Shown here in pieces: positions 12,901 through 24,960 of a DNA stretch of 64,000 bases (position 1 is the stretch's first letter; each line of letters begins with the position of its first letter). The stretch comes from Physella acuta (taxonomy: Eukaryota; Mollusca; Gastropoda; Physidae): NCBI RefSeq assembly GCF_028476545.1, contig NW_026731615.1:434001-498000 (forward strand), in the 5' to 3' direction. The notes under the pieces are model-generated. The model was not told where the DNA came from. It ran no database searches and saw only the letters and a program-made list of their open reading frames with translations. The position numbers were made by a program, and so were the translations under genes.

Positions 12901-13622
12901 AAGTTAAATTTTAAAATCAAATATAACAGTAATTATAACAGGTCTAGTTAGATTAGTTTGTTTTTTAAAATTCTACATTCAAATTTCCAGTGTTGTTAAG
13001 CAAATAATTAGATATGTTAGCTAAAAAAAAACATGATTATAATATTTTTTTGAAGTCAATGTTACTGTTACTTATGAATAAGTTTACAAAACAAATACAT
13101 ACATTTTTTTTACAAATGCACTTGAAATAATTTAAAAAAAAAAAAAAAAAAACCAAAAAAATTACACTGATTCAATTTTTAAAAATAATTTTTAAAAAGT
13201 TGTTGCAAATGAGCTAGTTCAATATACAGATAAATATGAACCATTCTATGCATGAATTATTTCTTATGCCTTCAAGATTAAGCAACTAAGCCTATACTGC
13301 AAGGATTCCATGGGAACATGCTTTGAATCTCAAAGTTCTTTTAATAATTTACTATAGGATAGTATGTGATATATTTTGTTCACAAACTTATTACTGAAAC
13401 TAATACCCTCTCCATGGGACAAGGTACTTAATTATAACTGCTGTACCCATGTATTTTTAGCTCCGTAAAGATCAAATCTCAGTCATAATGTGTACAATAA
13501 TACACAACCAACTTTTTGTAATGTAAATAGGTCACAAAATTTCTATATTACAATATAACCACACAGATTTTAAATAAATGACTACAGTTAAATTATGGAG
13601 ATCAATGTTTAAAAAAAACACA
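9914..13622. other. TIPRL 3' flank and PAWR 3' flank (convergent genes)
   Basis: TIPRL ends from the left and PAWR ends from the right, so this interval should hold both 3'UTRs. It is AT-rich with no further coding exon. A likely TIPRL poly(A) signal is at 10436. Several minus-strand AATAAA motifs (for example near 12290 and 12705) could end PAWR transcripts. The UTR boundaries cannot be fixed from sequence. Confidence 0.5.
10195..10275 (+). repeat. G-tract repeat fragment
   Basis: CTTCCAGGCATCTCTTTGGG, a G-rich core with GAACAAAGTCTACTTCACCC, and a C-rich end resemble the edges of the G-tract family at 34955-35220 (which has GAAGAGATGCCTGGAAG, inverted). It is short and diverged. Confidence 0.45.
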
Positions 13623-16600
13623 TTAAACATTTGATGTCAGCTTAGACATAGCTCTGATGAGGGCTTTGTTCTCCTCTTGAAGTTTTAAATTGTCTTCATC
13701 CAAACCATCACATTCCTGCAAAAACAATAGGAGATAATTAATGTTTTTTTATGGTTACCAGTACGGAAAATATTATTAAGCTTATGCTAAAACAGTTACG
13801 TAACATTAGTGGCAAGAAGGTTATTTTGTAAGCGGATTGAATACAATTAATATTTTTTTAAATATATATTTCATATATATATATATAGACTACTTAACTT
13901 ACATACATTAAAATAACCTAAAAAAATGTAATTCTAATTTTTGAAAACTTCTAACAATGAATGCTGTAAAAAACATACTTTGGTGTAATATTTAAAAGTA
14001 TTAATACCTAACAGCATTTAATGCCCAAATTGGTAGATAAAAAAATTAATTTAAAGAAACTGAGAATTACGTCAAATGGACAAATCATGCATATTATAAA
14101 TGAGATAGCTTGTCATTCTTGTCAAAAAAAAGTTCTACAGAAAAAAAATTCTAATAAAAACATACCAAAACATGGACAATGGTTAAAATATTAATACTGT
14201 TTTTGTTTTAAAAAAGAATATATCTAAACTAAGAATATATAAATAAAATAAAATAACCATCACTATTTACAACATATATACATCAATCTTACGTGCCACT
14301 AACTCTTCTGTGATTTGAAAGCATGATTCATGGAGATGAATTAAATGACAATGATTATGGTAGGATGAATGCAAAAGTAAGGAAAGAAAACATCATATGA
14401 CTCTGGCTTAGTAGGTAGGCCTACTATAAATTGTACATTTTAAATAGCAACTCTAATTTTACTCAACTATATAAAGTTTTCAATACTTGCAGTTTATACG
14501 AAAAATTTAAAATAGTAAATTTAAAAACAACATCATTTAAGTTAGTTAATGTTACATTGGGCAGATGAAGTAAAATTTATGTTTCTTGACAAAGCAGATG
14601 AGGGTATAATGTGATCAGCCCAGGTGCTTTTATTTTCCCCAACGTCAGTCAGGTACCCATCAGAGCTGGGTGGACTCAGGGAGATCCTTGAGTACCAATT
14701 ATCATTTAGATTTACAAAAACTATTATCATTTGGGTTAGGTTAGGTTTGCCTGTTGCCCCTCCTGGGACATAGGCCGCTGACAAGAGCTTTTCAAATTAT
14801 CATTTAGATTTAATAAAACTATTTGAAACCAAATTTGGTCAACACAACTAACTCACCGTGTTCAACAGTTCAATAGCCTTTTCCAGCTCGGCTATTTTTT
14901 TGTCTTTCTCCTCCAGCTGTAGCTGCAACCTTTTGTTGTCTTGTCTTTCTTTTTCCAGTTGCTGGTAATTGTTAGAGTATTAATTAGTTGGAGCTTGTAT
15001 CAATTACTGAACTTGGCAATAATTTAATTAACAGCTTGTGTTAATGTTAATTACCTAATATTTAAATAATTTTTTTCTGAGCTTTAATTGTATTAAGTAT
15101 TAAACTTATAAAAACCAGTTTTACAACTGCTTCCATTGGGGTTCATGAATTATACATAGGCATATATTAGAGGGATTAGCTGGTGTTAAGGGGAATTTTC
15201 AGACATGAATCATTTACTACTGGCATGACTAAATTTAGCTGCCTGATACAGATTGATTTAACAAGTGAACAGAATGTAATAGCAAAGGATTAAATGTTTT
15301 AATTTTTTTTTTAATATCTGAGCACCGTTTTGAAAATTAGAATTGTGTATATACTATGGTTGAAGATTTTGTACATAGTCTTGTCTAACAATTTAAAGGC
15401 ATGTTGTATGAGTTTTGGAATACCCTGGGGTTGATGGCTTACTGTTAATTTATGTAAGATAATTCTAAGCCCTCACCTTTTCTAGCTGTACAATGGTGTC
15501 ATTCTGTTGCTGGGTAGACGATGAGGAGTTGAGAGTGGACGACACAAATGGCCGCGGAGACTGGTAGCTTGCCAGTCTGCTCTGTATAGATCCAACTCCT
15601 GATGCTCCGCCCTCTCGATCTTTAAACCTTGAAGCACTAGCAACATACGACGAGAAGGGTGGTTTGTCACTCTTGGTTGTGGGAGGATTTGTTTCACGAT
15701 AAACGGAAAACGTGCCAGACTTTGGTTGTATAGGTTGATTTTGATTAGCATCAGCTGGTGTGAATGTGGTTGCGGTGTTAATCCTGCGAGGAGAGTCTGG
15801 TTCAGTGCTTGTGCCGTTGTTACCAACCGAAGCGCCGGTCGTGGAGCGTGGGGATTCTGGGTCCCGGCACCGAGACAGTATAGAAGAAGAAGAGGAGGAT
15901 GTTGAGGGTGTATAAGTTCTTGCAGAGGAATCAGCATCGCTTGAGACGTTGCTGGTGGCAAATTTGAGAGCACGGTTTGATTCTGGGGAGTACCTGGCAT
16001 TGAAAGTGCTGCCACCAAGCCGGCCGCCAACACTTCCTGCTTGTCGTCCAGGTAAATTCTGTGAAATTTCAGAAGACTCGGAACGACCGATTAATGAAAG
16101 ATTAGTCTCAGAGTGGCTGACAGTGCTATCATAGTCTTGATTGTCTTCCAGATCAGCTTCAAGATCAGATGGGCTGAAATAATGTGAATGTTTAAATAAA
16201 AATATGAAACAAAAAAAAAAGGATAAAAATATAGATTGTGAACAAAGTATATTTTAGACATTTAAACCATTAGTTTAATAGTTTAAAAATGAAAAATAAA
16301 ATAAAAACCTTTTGTTCCTGCGTTGATGGGAATAGACTGGATTTGAGGAATGTCTTCCCTTTAAGAATATAAAACAAGGTAAAAGTTTAGCAGATGAATA
16401 GGAATGTCTTCCCTTTAAGAATATAAAACAAGGTAAAAGTTTAGCAGATGAATATTAAACATCTTTTTATAAAAAGAAGCTTAAAACGGTTTCCAAAAAA
16501 AGTACATTGGTTTGAATAACCATAAAAAAAAAGAATAGTAGTTAGTATAATTAGTTAATTACTAGATCTAGGAACATGAAAAACTCAAAACTGAAAAAAA

Positions 16601-19600
16601 AACGTGGAAAATTTATGCAGGAATTTTTCCCCTATAAATAAAAGCTCATTTAACTCACTTAAAAATAATTTATCATCAACTTACTAGCATTGTTCTTCAA
16701 ATAAAAAGGAATGTCAACAAAAACCCTAAACTACAGAACTTAGAAAGACAAAAGCTTTTATAATGGGACTACACGCAAAATCTGCCTGAAGACAATGATG
16801 TCACACTACAAGAATGTCCTCAGCTATTTATAGACAGCTTTTGGCCACTGCATTGCTAAAGGTGTAGGCCTACAATTTGTATTCTTAAAAACTTTAAATA
16901 CAAGACACTACAGAAAAAACAACTTCCTTTTGTTTAATCATCTACATCTAATGATTATGCACTATTCACTTTGGTCAAAAGCATACTGAAGCTCAAAGAT
17001 CAAACTGATAATAAACATCATATCTGAGATAGTAAAGCAAAAAATAGTACTACCTATGTTGGTATAATTATTGATTACTAAGTTTTAGAGTTAAACAATC
17101 AAATGGTTTTAACTAAGTTAAAATAAAAAATATAAATGTTTTAAATTATTATAGTTATTATAAGTAGATCTATAATCTTAGAGTTGAAATCATTATTAAA
17201 AGTATAATCTTAGTGTTGCTTTAAAAATAATACTTTTAGTGACAAATAGACATTCTGTTGTTTTTTGTTTTGTTTATTATAGTGTAGATTACTTTCTACA
17301 TGTTACTTGTTTACTTCTTCATAAACAATGTGTTGTAGAGAAGAACTGGGGAGCATGGAAAGTCAAGTCTGTCAGAAAGTCAGTGTGTCAGCTGCTAGAG
17401 TTAATAAGGTCAATCTAAATCCCAAATCCTATTCATTGTCACACTGCAGCACAGGTAAAAGATTACAGATCTGCACAGCCATCAATCTTTGAAGTGACAG
17501 GCATGCCCCATTACAGCACAGAGCCAAAGTGATCTAACTTTTATACTGGCTAACAAGTAGTTTTTTACATGTAACACTTTACTCTACATTAATTAGGAAT
17601 TAGCAATAAAATAAAACAGAACATGATTATAAAATAAAAATGTGACAAAATAATTTAGGCTCAATTAAAATTGCAAATTGTATGTTTATAACACTAATTT
17701 TTTAAAACTATTTTTTAAATTACTTGATAACACCTGATAGCATTTGAAGGAAGATTTTTAATTTGGTAATTAAATAATTTAGATAATTATATTTTTTAGT
17801 ACACATTTCAAGCTAACTACATATAATGTGCTGCTTAGAATAGGAACATGGTAATTAAGCAGCTAGGCAATGGGCAATGTTCTGATGATGCAGAACTACA
17901 ACATGCCGAAGCACTGTCAATTTTTTTAATATATGTCAGAAGTTTAAAGGGGGTCTACAGAAGCAATTTTCTACTTATTAAACTGATCATAATATTGAAA
18001 TATGAACTACTTATTTTTGCATTAGCACGAATGATCTAACTTATTAACTGTTTTTGTAAAAAAAAAAATTATATTATGACTCTAGCAAATTACCATTGCC
18101 CTGTCCTCAGTGACTTGACTAAAAATTGAATGCAAAAAATACTAACCTCATACAGGTTGTCATGGTGACGACCTCCTATTGAACTTTCATTATAAGTTGT
18201 GTTTTTCTTTGTGTCATGGCCATGACTATCTTCATCATCATCTTCATCATCAAGGGAATCACCAGTGCTCTAAAAAGATAACAGAACATTTTTAACTTCC
18301 TTTAAAAATATAAAATAAAAATTAACATGGGACTCTAAAAGTCAACCAAAAACAGTCTTGGGTTTAAAAAAAAAGTTTTATGTCTACATCCTATTCAGAA
18401 AGTCAAAGAAGTAATTTTGTCAAGAATTTAACTTAGAAGACTGAGCTGCTGCTATTTACTAGTATTTACAGTAAACATAATGAGCTAAGGTGTAATTAAG
18501 ATCATCATCTTCATCATCAAGGGAATCACCAGTGCTCTAAAAAGATAACAGAACATTTTTAACTTCCTTTAAAAATATAAAATAAAAATTAACATGGGAC
18601 TCTAAAAGTCAACCAAAAACAGTCTTGGGTTTAAAAAAAAAAGTTTTATGTCTACATCCTATTCAGAAAGTCAAAGAAGTAATTTTGTCAAGAATTTAAC
18701 TTAGAAGACTGAGCTGCTGCTATTTACTAGTATTTACATAATGAGCTAAGGTGTAATTAAGATGGAGAATGATCAATAACACACTTATGATTTTTCTCAA
18801 GTACTAAGTGGATACAGTCAAGATACTTTAATTCACATCTTATAAATCTCAAGGGTTAACCCTTTAACACAAGATGCCCTACAGTCAAGATACTTTAATT
18901 CACATCTTATAAATCTCAAGGGTTAACCCTTTAACACAAGATGTCCTACAGTCAAGATACTTTAATTCACATCTTATAAATCTCAAGGGTTAACCCTTTA
19001 ACACAAGATGTCCTACAGTCAAGATACTTTAATTCACATCTTATAAATCTCAAGGGTTAACCCTTTAACACAAGATGCCCTACAGTCAAGATACTTTAAT
19101 TCACATCTTATAGATCTCAAGGCTTAACCCTTTAACACAAGTTGCCATACAGTTGAGATATTTTAATTCACATCTTATAGATCTCAAGGGTTAACCCTTT
19201 AACACAAGATGCCCTACAGTCTAGACACTTTAATTCACATCTTATAAATCTCAAGGGTTAACCCTTTAACACAAGTTGCCATACAGTTGAGATATTTTAA
19301 TTCACATCTTATAGATCTCAAGGGTTAACCCTTTAACACAAGATGCCCTTGGGATGACTCACTAAACAATTGACAGGTTTTTAAAAGTTTACAACAACCT
19401 AAGCTAAAAGAGATGTGCACACAAAAGATGTTAAAAACACAACAGGATGGATGAGATCAACATATCATTGGAAAGTATTGCAGGAACCTTAATATTAATT
19501 TACTTTAATTTAGGCAAGGATGATGCAATTCTAGCAATTTTTTTTTTAAATATGCAGTTAAAAACAAAATGGGAAAAGAAGATAAAATCAATGCTTTAAA

Positions 19601-20527
19601 AAATGTATAAAGAAAAGTGTTTGTTTTTAATTACAGATATTTTTTTTCTTAAGATTCTAGAGTGGGTGAAAATTAGAAAAACTCAAATAAAATACATTAT
19701 TTTGGATAATGTGCAATGTTAGCAATTTATAATAAATTAATAAAAATGTTTTAGCGGTATAAGCAGTTTTAAGTCAACCAAACAGCCATTCACATAACGA
19801 TAAGTATGGCTCTCCACACAATAAAATATTTTTCAATCTGCTAAATAGTCGATTCTGTTGGAATATTTTCATTTAAAAAAAAAAAAAAACAGTTGTTTCT
19901 TTTTTCCGTATTTTGAATGTGACCAAATTGAATAGGCCAAGAATGACAGAAAAAAAAATCTGATAAAAATGGAGTAGGTGAAGGGAGATGAACAGATGTA
20001 AACTCTAACACAGAAAAATACAAAAATCATGCCATTTAAAAATTAGGACTACTCACTTCAGTGGATGGCATGCAGTGAACAACACCGGTGCTCCTGCGTT
20101 TCTCTCTCAACTTCCTCTTGTCTTTCGGCAACTTTCCCTTCATATGATTGGCTCGGCTTCTTTTTTCCTTGAGCCTGGCAGCCGCACCTCTTGTCGGGGA
20201 CTCATGGTCAACAGGCAGGTGACCATGCCCAGATAGGCCTAAGCCATCTCCCGTGCCCATCTCACCATTGAGGTGGTCAGCGCTCTTACTTTCTTGATCT
20301 CCTCCATCCAGGTTATCTGGGGGAGCTCTGTGAGGCAAGGCCCCTCGGCCACTGTGTACTCGATGAACACGTATCCTGTTCCTCCTGGCCATGTTATCCA
20401 AGTCTTCCATGTCTAAGCTCTCCTGGCTTACAGAACTAGAAGCCATGATTGTCTGTGTTTTATTTTTATGACAGATGACTAGCAAAAGTTTGTTACATTA
20501 CTTGATAAATCAACAGGAGGCAACCAC
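13623..20527 (-). CDS. PAWR: PAWR/Par-4 homologue, pro-apoptotic coiled-coil protein
   Basis: Coding exons on the minus strand, in transcript order: 20446-20057 (the exon extends to an acceptor at 20527 as 5'UTR), 18269-18147, 16358-16309, 16173-15477, 14961-14857 and 13715-13623. Phases agree at every junction and give 485 aa (human PAWR is 340 aa). Two family hallmarks are present. KRKLREKRRSTGVV (residues 110-123) is the core of the SAC domain, including the RRST protein kinase A site. A C-terminal leucine-zipper coiled coil (about residues 417-485) contains QLQLEEKDKKIAELEKAIEL and ends in LQEENKALIRAMSKLTSNV, corresponding to the vertebrate end with LKQENKTLLKVVGQLTR. The middle (about 172-416) is a long Ser/Thr/Pro-rich disordered stretch that accounts for the extra length. 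Par-4 proteins work in cytoplasm and nucleus, binding atypical PKC, WT1 and actin regulators to promote apoptosis. I see no ELNNNL segment for SPSB binding. The first Met was chosen because it follows the spliced 5'UTR; an in-frame Met 13 codons upstream (20485) also exists. Exon 14961 has a weak polypyrimidine tract. Two introns carry tandem duplications of their own 3' splice sites. Confidence 0.92.
14555..14700 (-). mobile_element. SINE (family 1) fragment in PAWR intron
   Basis: GTACCCATCAGAGCTGGGTG followed by GACTCAGGGA matches the central body of the SINE copies at 36345-36590 and (inverted) 41336-41500. The adjoining GGGCAGATGAAGTAAAATTT corresponds to the reverse of the 3' tail motif GAACTCTACTTCACCTGCCC. 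The copy is diverged and lacks a clear head. Confidence 0.6.
16347..16454 (-). repeat. exact 54-bp tandem duplication across a PAWR 3' splice site
   Basis: Bases 16347-16400 and 16401-16454 are identical. Each copy holds the last part of the intron, the acceptor AG and the first 12 bases of the 50-nt exon. The upstream copy (transcript sense) therefore offers a second acceptor 54 nt before the normal one. Confidence 0.95.
18233..18763 (-). repeat. 267-bp tandem duplication across a PAWR exon 2 acceptor
   Basis: The block starting TCATCATCTTCATCATCAAG and running to GGTGTAATTAAGAT occurs twice with an offset of about 267 bases. The copies differ by a one-base A-run change and a short indel near the end, so the event is recent. 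The second copy (from about 18502) contains the acceptor and the first 36 or so bases of the exon but no donor. Confidence 0.92.
18814..19349. repeat. 67-bp satellite, 8 copies, in PAWR intron 1
   Basis: Units beginning ACAGTCAAGATACTTTAATT repeat at 67-base spacing (18814, 18881, 18948 and onward). Most units contain the 14-base perfect palindrome AAGGGTTAACCCTT. Units differ by a few substitutions, such as ATAAATC versus ATAGATC. Confidence 0.93.
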
Positions 20528-20588
20528 CTAAAATAGAACAACAAAAAAACTATTAAGAATTTATAAGGGAGATATATTAACAACACAT

Positions 20589-20652
<64 letters not shown>

Positions 20653-22256
20653 ATATATCTATATATATATATCAATATATCTATATATCCATACACATAC
20701 ATATAAACATACATACATATATATATACACACACACACATTCAGTATGTGTATATGTTTATATGCATAAACTTTTTAGGGGCTTTTAAGAATTTATGGCA
20801 ACTTATAATTTAAAAAAAAAAACGTTTCAGCCATAATAGCTGTTGACATTGGGATTAAGGTCTGGACAGAAGTTACTAAAAATATATTTAGTAGGATTTC
20901 ACACATCCTTTTTATGTATTAGGGTACCCTAAAACAAATGTTCTGTATCAGTAGATTTATGACATGTTGATACTACCAAGTGTTATCTATCAAATTGATT
21001 ATGGTTTTCACCAGTCACTGAGAAAAAAAAACACAACAGCTTGTTATCTGCTAGTAAAAGCCAGTCTCAATACTGCAGCTTCACCAGGAAGTACAGGAGT
21101 ACTACATATTTAAGTACAGCCATTGAACTTCATGTCAGGCTATTTATATTTTTGCTTTTGTTACCCAAAAAAAAAAAAAAAGACCATACATTCACTACAC
21201 TTAAAAAATATCAACCCTATGATGGTGGCTACTGAACAGTTCGTAGCAGAAGTTAAAAAATCCTTTAAAAAAAAGTCGGATTTTTAAAAATCGACTTCAT
21301 TTTCCAAGTTGAACTTTTTTTTTTAAACAACATGCCCAGAAGATTTATTAAACAGTAAACATATTGTTGGGGAGCATGAAGTCTTTATGACATGTAATAA
21401 AACAAATCCCCAAAAGTACTGAATAAAACTTAAAAGCTGGAGATATTGAGCAATGGTTACCTGGTATGTCGAAATGGAAAATAAGTAATCTGAGATTAGT
21501 TCATTATTTCAGTGCACTAGATTCATGGCTATTTTCAAAGAAAAAAAATGACTACAGGCCCACTTTTGAAAAATATTTAGGCCAAATTTAAAAGCTAGAT
21601 TCTCTGATTAAAATTATTGCACACTACTGATAAGCCTGGGGGTGTTTCCCCTGTAACAATTAATCAGAGCCTCAAATATTTGTTGTGGTACTGTAAGTTT
21701 ACCTAACTGTACCAGACAATAGAGCTAAAATTTACTTTTTAGCCTAACTTAATATAACTGAAGGCTGAAAATCTATTGATTTGGCCCCTATTTAACAATC
21801 TGGACACAAAATTCAAATAGGTGGGCTCTATACAATCACAACTCTGCATAACTAGTTATATTACTATGACAAGCTATGGACAACTATGCAGTCCCATGTG
21901 TCCAGAGGAACTGCAGGGATAATAATGATAGACAACTAAAGACAATACAGATTAAATTAGTGTTTTTAATTGAGTTTTTTGTTTCTTGGTTTAAACTCAA
22001 ACTATCCCATACAAATAATTGTTGCAAGAAATGGGAAGCAAAGTATGTTGTAATGAGGGTTCCAACGAATAGTTTTAGCCTGTGATTTTTTTCCTATAAG
22101 CACAAGACAATGGACTCTTCCAAAAAAATTGGTGTTGTGTTGTTCTTGTTAAAAATACTAGCCTAGCTAATTACTGTAAACAAGATAAGCTAGTAATACT
22201 AAATTGTGACCTAACAATACTTTCCTCACTACTTACTACAGTGCATTGCTTTAACT
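20528..22256. other. upstream flank or 5' intron of PAWR
   Basis: The PAWR first coding exon has a good 3' splice site at 20528-20530 after a T-rich tract, so at least one non-coding exon lies further right. None can be placed with certainty. The DNA here is AT-rich, with a CA/TA microsatellite and no recognisable coding sequence. Confidence 0.5.
20587..20738. repeat. CA/TA microsatellite
   Basis: Alternating AC then AT dinucleotides form long runs, with interruptions such as ATCAATATATCT, followed by another short AC run. Confidence 0.9.
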
Positions 22257-22464
22257 ATTTAGGGGGGGGGGGGGGGTGACACCAAGGCAAAAAATAGCAA
22301 AATATATAGGGGGGGGGGTGCAAATTGAAAACTTGAGTGGGGGTGCAAATCGAAAATTTGAAAGTTTGTCCCCGGGAAGGGTCGCCACGCCTATGGGGGG
22401 GGGGGGGGGGTGTGTGACACCGTCAAGTGCTGCACCGGGTGACACCCGACCTCGCTACGCCACT
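22257..22464 (+). mobile_element. 5'-truncated G-rich hAT-like element
   Basis: The right end CACCGGGTGACACCCGACCT followed by CGCTACGCCACTG is identical in kind to the elements at 26435 and 35444. The interior has TGCAAATCGAAAATTTGA units and CCCCGGGAAGGGTCGC. The left inverted repeat is missing; the copy starts at a point matching the interior ACACCATTTAG of full copies. Confidence 0.75.
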
Positions 22465-22539
22465 GGGAGTAAGGTTTGCGTTGACATTAGCAAGTTAGTT
22501 ATACAGCTTATATTTTACTACCTATTTACACAGTAGAAT

Positions 22540-22735
22540 TACAAGGCAGGGGTACAGGTTCATACCTGCGACACCATTTTGAGGGTGGTACCAAATTAAA
22601 AAATCTTAAAATTGAATGAGAAAATGTATCCAATTAAAAAAGACATTGGGGGTGAGGGGTGACACCAAACCAGAAATGCTAAACTATTGGAGAGGTTGGG
22701 GTGGCAGTGACCAATGACACCAGTGCATTAACCTA
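22540..22735 (+). repeat. diverged G-rich repeat
   Basis: GACACCATTTTGAGGGTGGT, GGTGAGGGGTGACACCAAAC and TGACACCAGTGCATTAAC echo the GGTGACACC motifs of the adjacent G-rich element but are too diverged to place in it firmly. Confidence 0.3.
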
Positions 22736-22927
22736 ATACAACTTCAATTAAAGAACCTCCCATTATTATCATATAATGGGACACTGGTATAACTCAAATA
22801 AAACAGACAAGGCCAGTAAAAACACCTGAAAGAAACACTCCTGGCAATGATGTGATCATGTTGATCCATGTCTATTTCAAAATTAAAAACTGTTGATTCG
22901 GTATATATTGGTCTCTATGGGCATAGG

Positions 22928-22929
<2 letters not shown>

Positions 22930-23003
<74 letters not shown>

Positions 23004-23043
23004 TTTATATATATATATATATATATATAAATATATATATATT
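22930..23043. repeat. TA microsatellite
   Basis: More than 100 bases of almost uninterrupted alternating TA. Confidence 0.95.
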
Positions 23044-23239
23044 TTTTTTAATTAGTTACCCCCTCCCCCTTAAGAGTAATTCCTAACTATACCACTGGTT
23101 GGAAAAATACACCAGATTTAATTAAATAGACTAACTAGCCATAATGACTAATAACAAAATAGTGAGATGCCAAGTTCTATAAACATATTTATATTTATTT
23201 AGCCTAATTAATAAATAGTCAGAAATTTAATTATAAATT

Positions 23240-23368
23240 TGCCTTCGTCTTACTGACTTAACTTATAATAGCCAAACAATAATACAGGACAGTGTTTCTT
23301 AACCTATGTCTTACTGACTTAACTTATAATAGCCAAACCATAATACAGGACAGTGTTTCTTAACCTAT
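23240..23368. repeat. 67-bp tandem duplication
   Basis: GTCTTACTGACTTAACTTAT followed by AATAGCCAAAC and ATACAGGACAGTGTTTCTTA occurs twice in tandem, the copies differing by about one base. Confidence 0.85.
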
Positions 23369-23371
23369 GTT

Positions 23372-23475
23372 CGATCATGGGGGTTCAGTGAATAGACTTT
23401 CTTTCAAGTATCTCTTCGGGGGGGGGGGGGGGGGGGGGGGGGGGGGCTCAGCACCCCTCCCCCCCAAAAAAAAGT
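23372..23475 (+). repeat. G-tract repeat with a 29-base G run
   Basis: An uninterrupted run of 29 G lies at 23418-23446, followed by CTCAGCACCCC and a C run. The left spacer CAAGTATCTCTTCGG matches the end of the family at 34955-35220, where GAAGAGATGCCTGG follows a C run. Confidence 0.6.
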
Positions 23476-23735
23476 AGATCTAAATTCTAGATCTAGATCT
23501 AGATTCTATTAGTAGTAGGCTGAGTAGCACACAAAACTTCAAGACTAGAGATCAAATCATAAGTACCATAAATAATAAATATGAAATGTTTATTAAAATG
23601 CTGCTGCTGGGCCTATTATATTATTATTAATAATATTTAAATATTATGATGAGATGATGAATCAAATGGATCTATAATTTATTCTAATAATTTCTAATCT
23701 ATAGGCCTAAATAATGAGTAAATATATTAATTAAT

Positions 23736-24278
23736 GGGTAATCTATCGTTTTGGGTACGTAAAATCGCCCGCGGCTATTTATGTACGAAAACGTTACCTC
23801 ATTGTCAAGGCTGTAATAGAAGTATATTGTCATACTTTTGTGTCAAATATTATAGATAAATGAATAATAAACCCAAATCAATGGCTAAATATATCGATAT
23901 AGGCCAGAAATTAACTTTAAACAGCAGTGTCTGAGAGCAAGATTTGCTATATAAACAGCAGCCATTTGTAAAATAGAGTGGCTTCCCCCTGAATCTGGCG
24001 CTAAAAGCTTATAAAAATAAAACTTAGACAAGATGGCTGCTATAGTAAATGAGCATGGTTGCATCTGTTGGAAACATCGCTAGTCTTCATTTATTACGGA
24101 AAAGTTTTAATTCAATTGTTTAAAAACAGGTACATAAATGAATCAAGGAAACATTTTTGAATTTTTTAAAACATAAATCCTCCTCAAAATGTGAAATAAT
24201 TATTAAAATTTAAGGAGTCACCTGTTTTTCACATTACAAATCGCGGGCGATTTTACGTACCCAAAACGATAGATTACC
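23736..24278. mobile_element. MITE with perfect 37-bp terminal inverted repeats
   Basis: Bases 23737-23773 are the exact reverse complement of 24242-24278 (GGTAATCTATCGTTTTGGGT and on). TAATTAAT flanks both sides (23728-23735 and 24279-24286), consistent with an 8-bp target-site duplication but of low complexity. No transposase frame is present. It contains AAGATGGCTGC, a YY1-like motif, at about 24031. A degraded relative sits at 34308-34475. Confidence 0.88.
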
Positions 24279-24419
24279 TAATTAATTACTATTATTAGTA
24301 TTCAATATTACATTATTAGACAAAACTAGAAATTATTGAAATTATCTAGATCTAGATTTAGATCTAGAAATCTATATTTAAATCAAGTTAAAATAAAATT
24401 TAAAAAAACCTTGATTGGT

Positions 24420-24960
24420 ATTAATGTTTAAAAGAGAATTTACACTGCCCAGTCAAACACAGGAGCAACGACACGGAAAATGTGAATCAGTTTTTGTCTT
24501 TGTCGCCAGACAGAAAGACACACGACACAACACCTGCCTACCCGACAACAGGGCGACCGGAAAGTTTGTGTGACGATAATAGACGCGGTCTAAAAATAAA
24601 ACCAACTTATAACTAACTGTTTTAAAAACAGGTGTGTTCCGTGTTGTTCGCACGAGTCACCAGTGTTGACTGAGTGTTGACTGTTATTTTCTTAGATGAA
24701 AAGCGAAAATCAAAACACGTTGACCCAATTACGAGTCTTAACACATGAGATGATCGTCGGGATGGAGATATTACACTATTTTATCGGATTGTAGATTATC
24801 CCATTGTTAATACAAAGCCGGCAGGATAATCAGCTGTCTAGTAGTCATTGCAGTGCAGGTCGAGCTTTGAAATCGCAACACAAACATGTCAAAAGACGCA
24901 CAGATATTTGATGGCCTCGTTTCCAAAAGGCCTTCATTCATGACATCAGCGCATTACGTC
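24420..24960 (-). promoter_or_regulatory. CpG-richer stretch, candidate PAWR promoter
   Basis: Compared with its neighbours this interval has noticeably more CpG (for example ACCCGACAACAGGGCGACCG and ATAGACGCGGTC) and no recognised repeat. It lies upstream of the PAWR 5'UTR acceptor in the correct direction. Assignment as a promoter is inference from composition and position only; no first exon can be fixed. Confidence 0.25.

Noticed and set aside
15482-16033. 183-codon minus-strand open frame starting MLAAGLVAAL
   Set aside because: It is an alternative frame of the large PAWR exon (16173-15477). The frame used by PAWR joins its neighbours in phase and continues into the conserved coiled coil.
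22868-23086. Poly-Ile/Tyr open frames over TA repeats (also at 41450-41672)
   Set aside because: Microsatellite artefacts.
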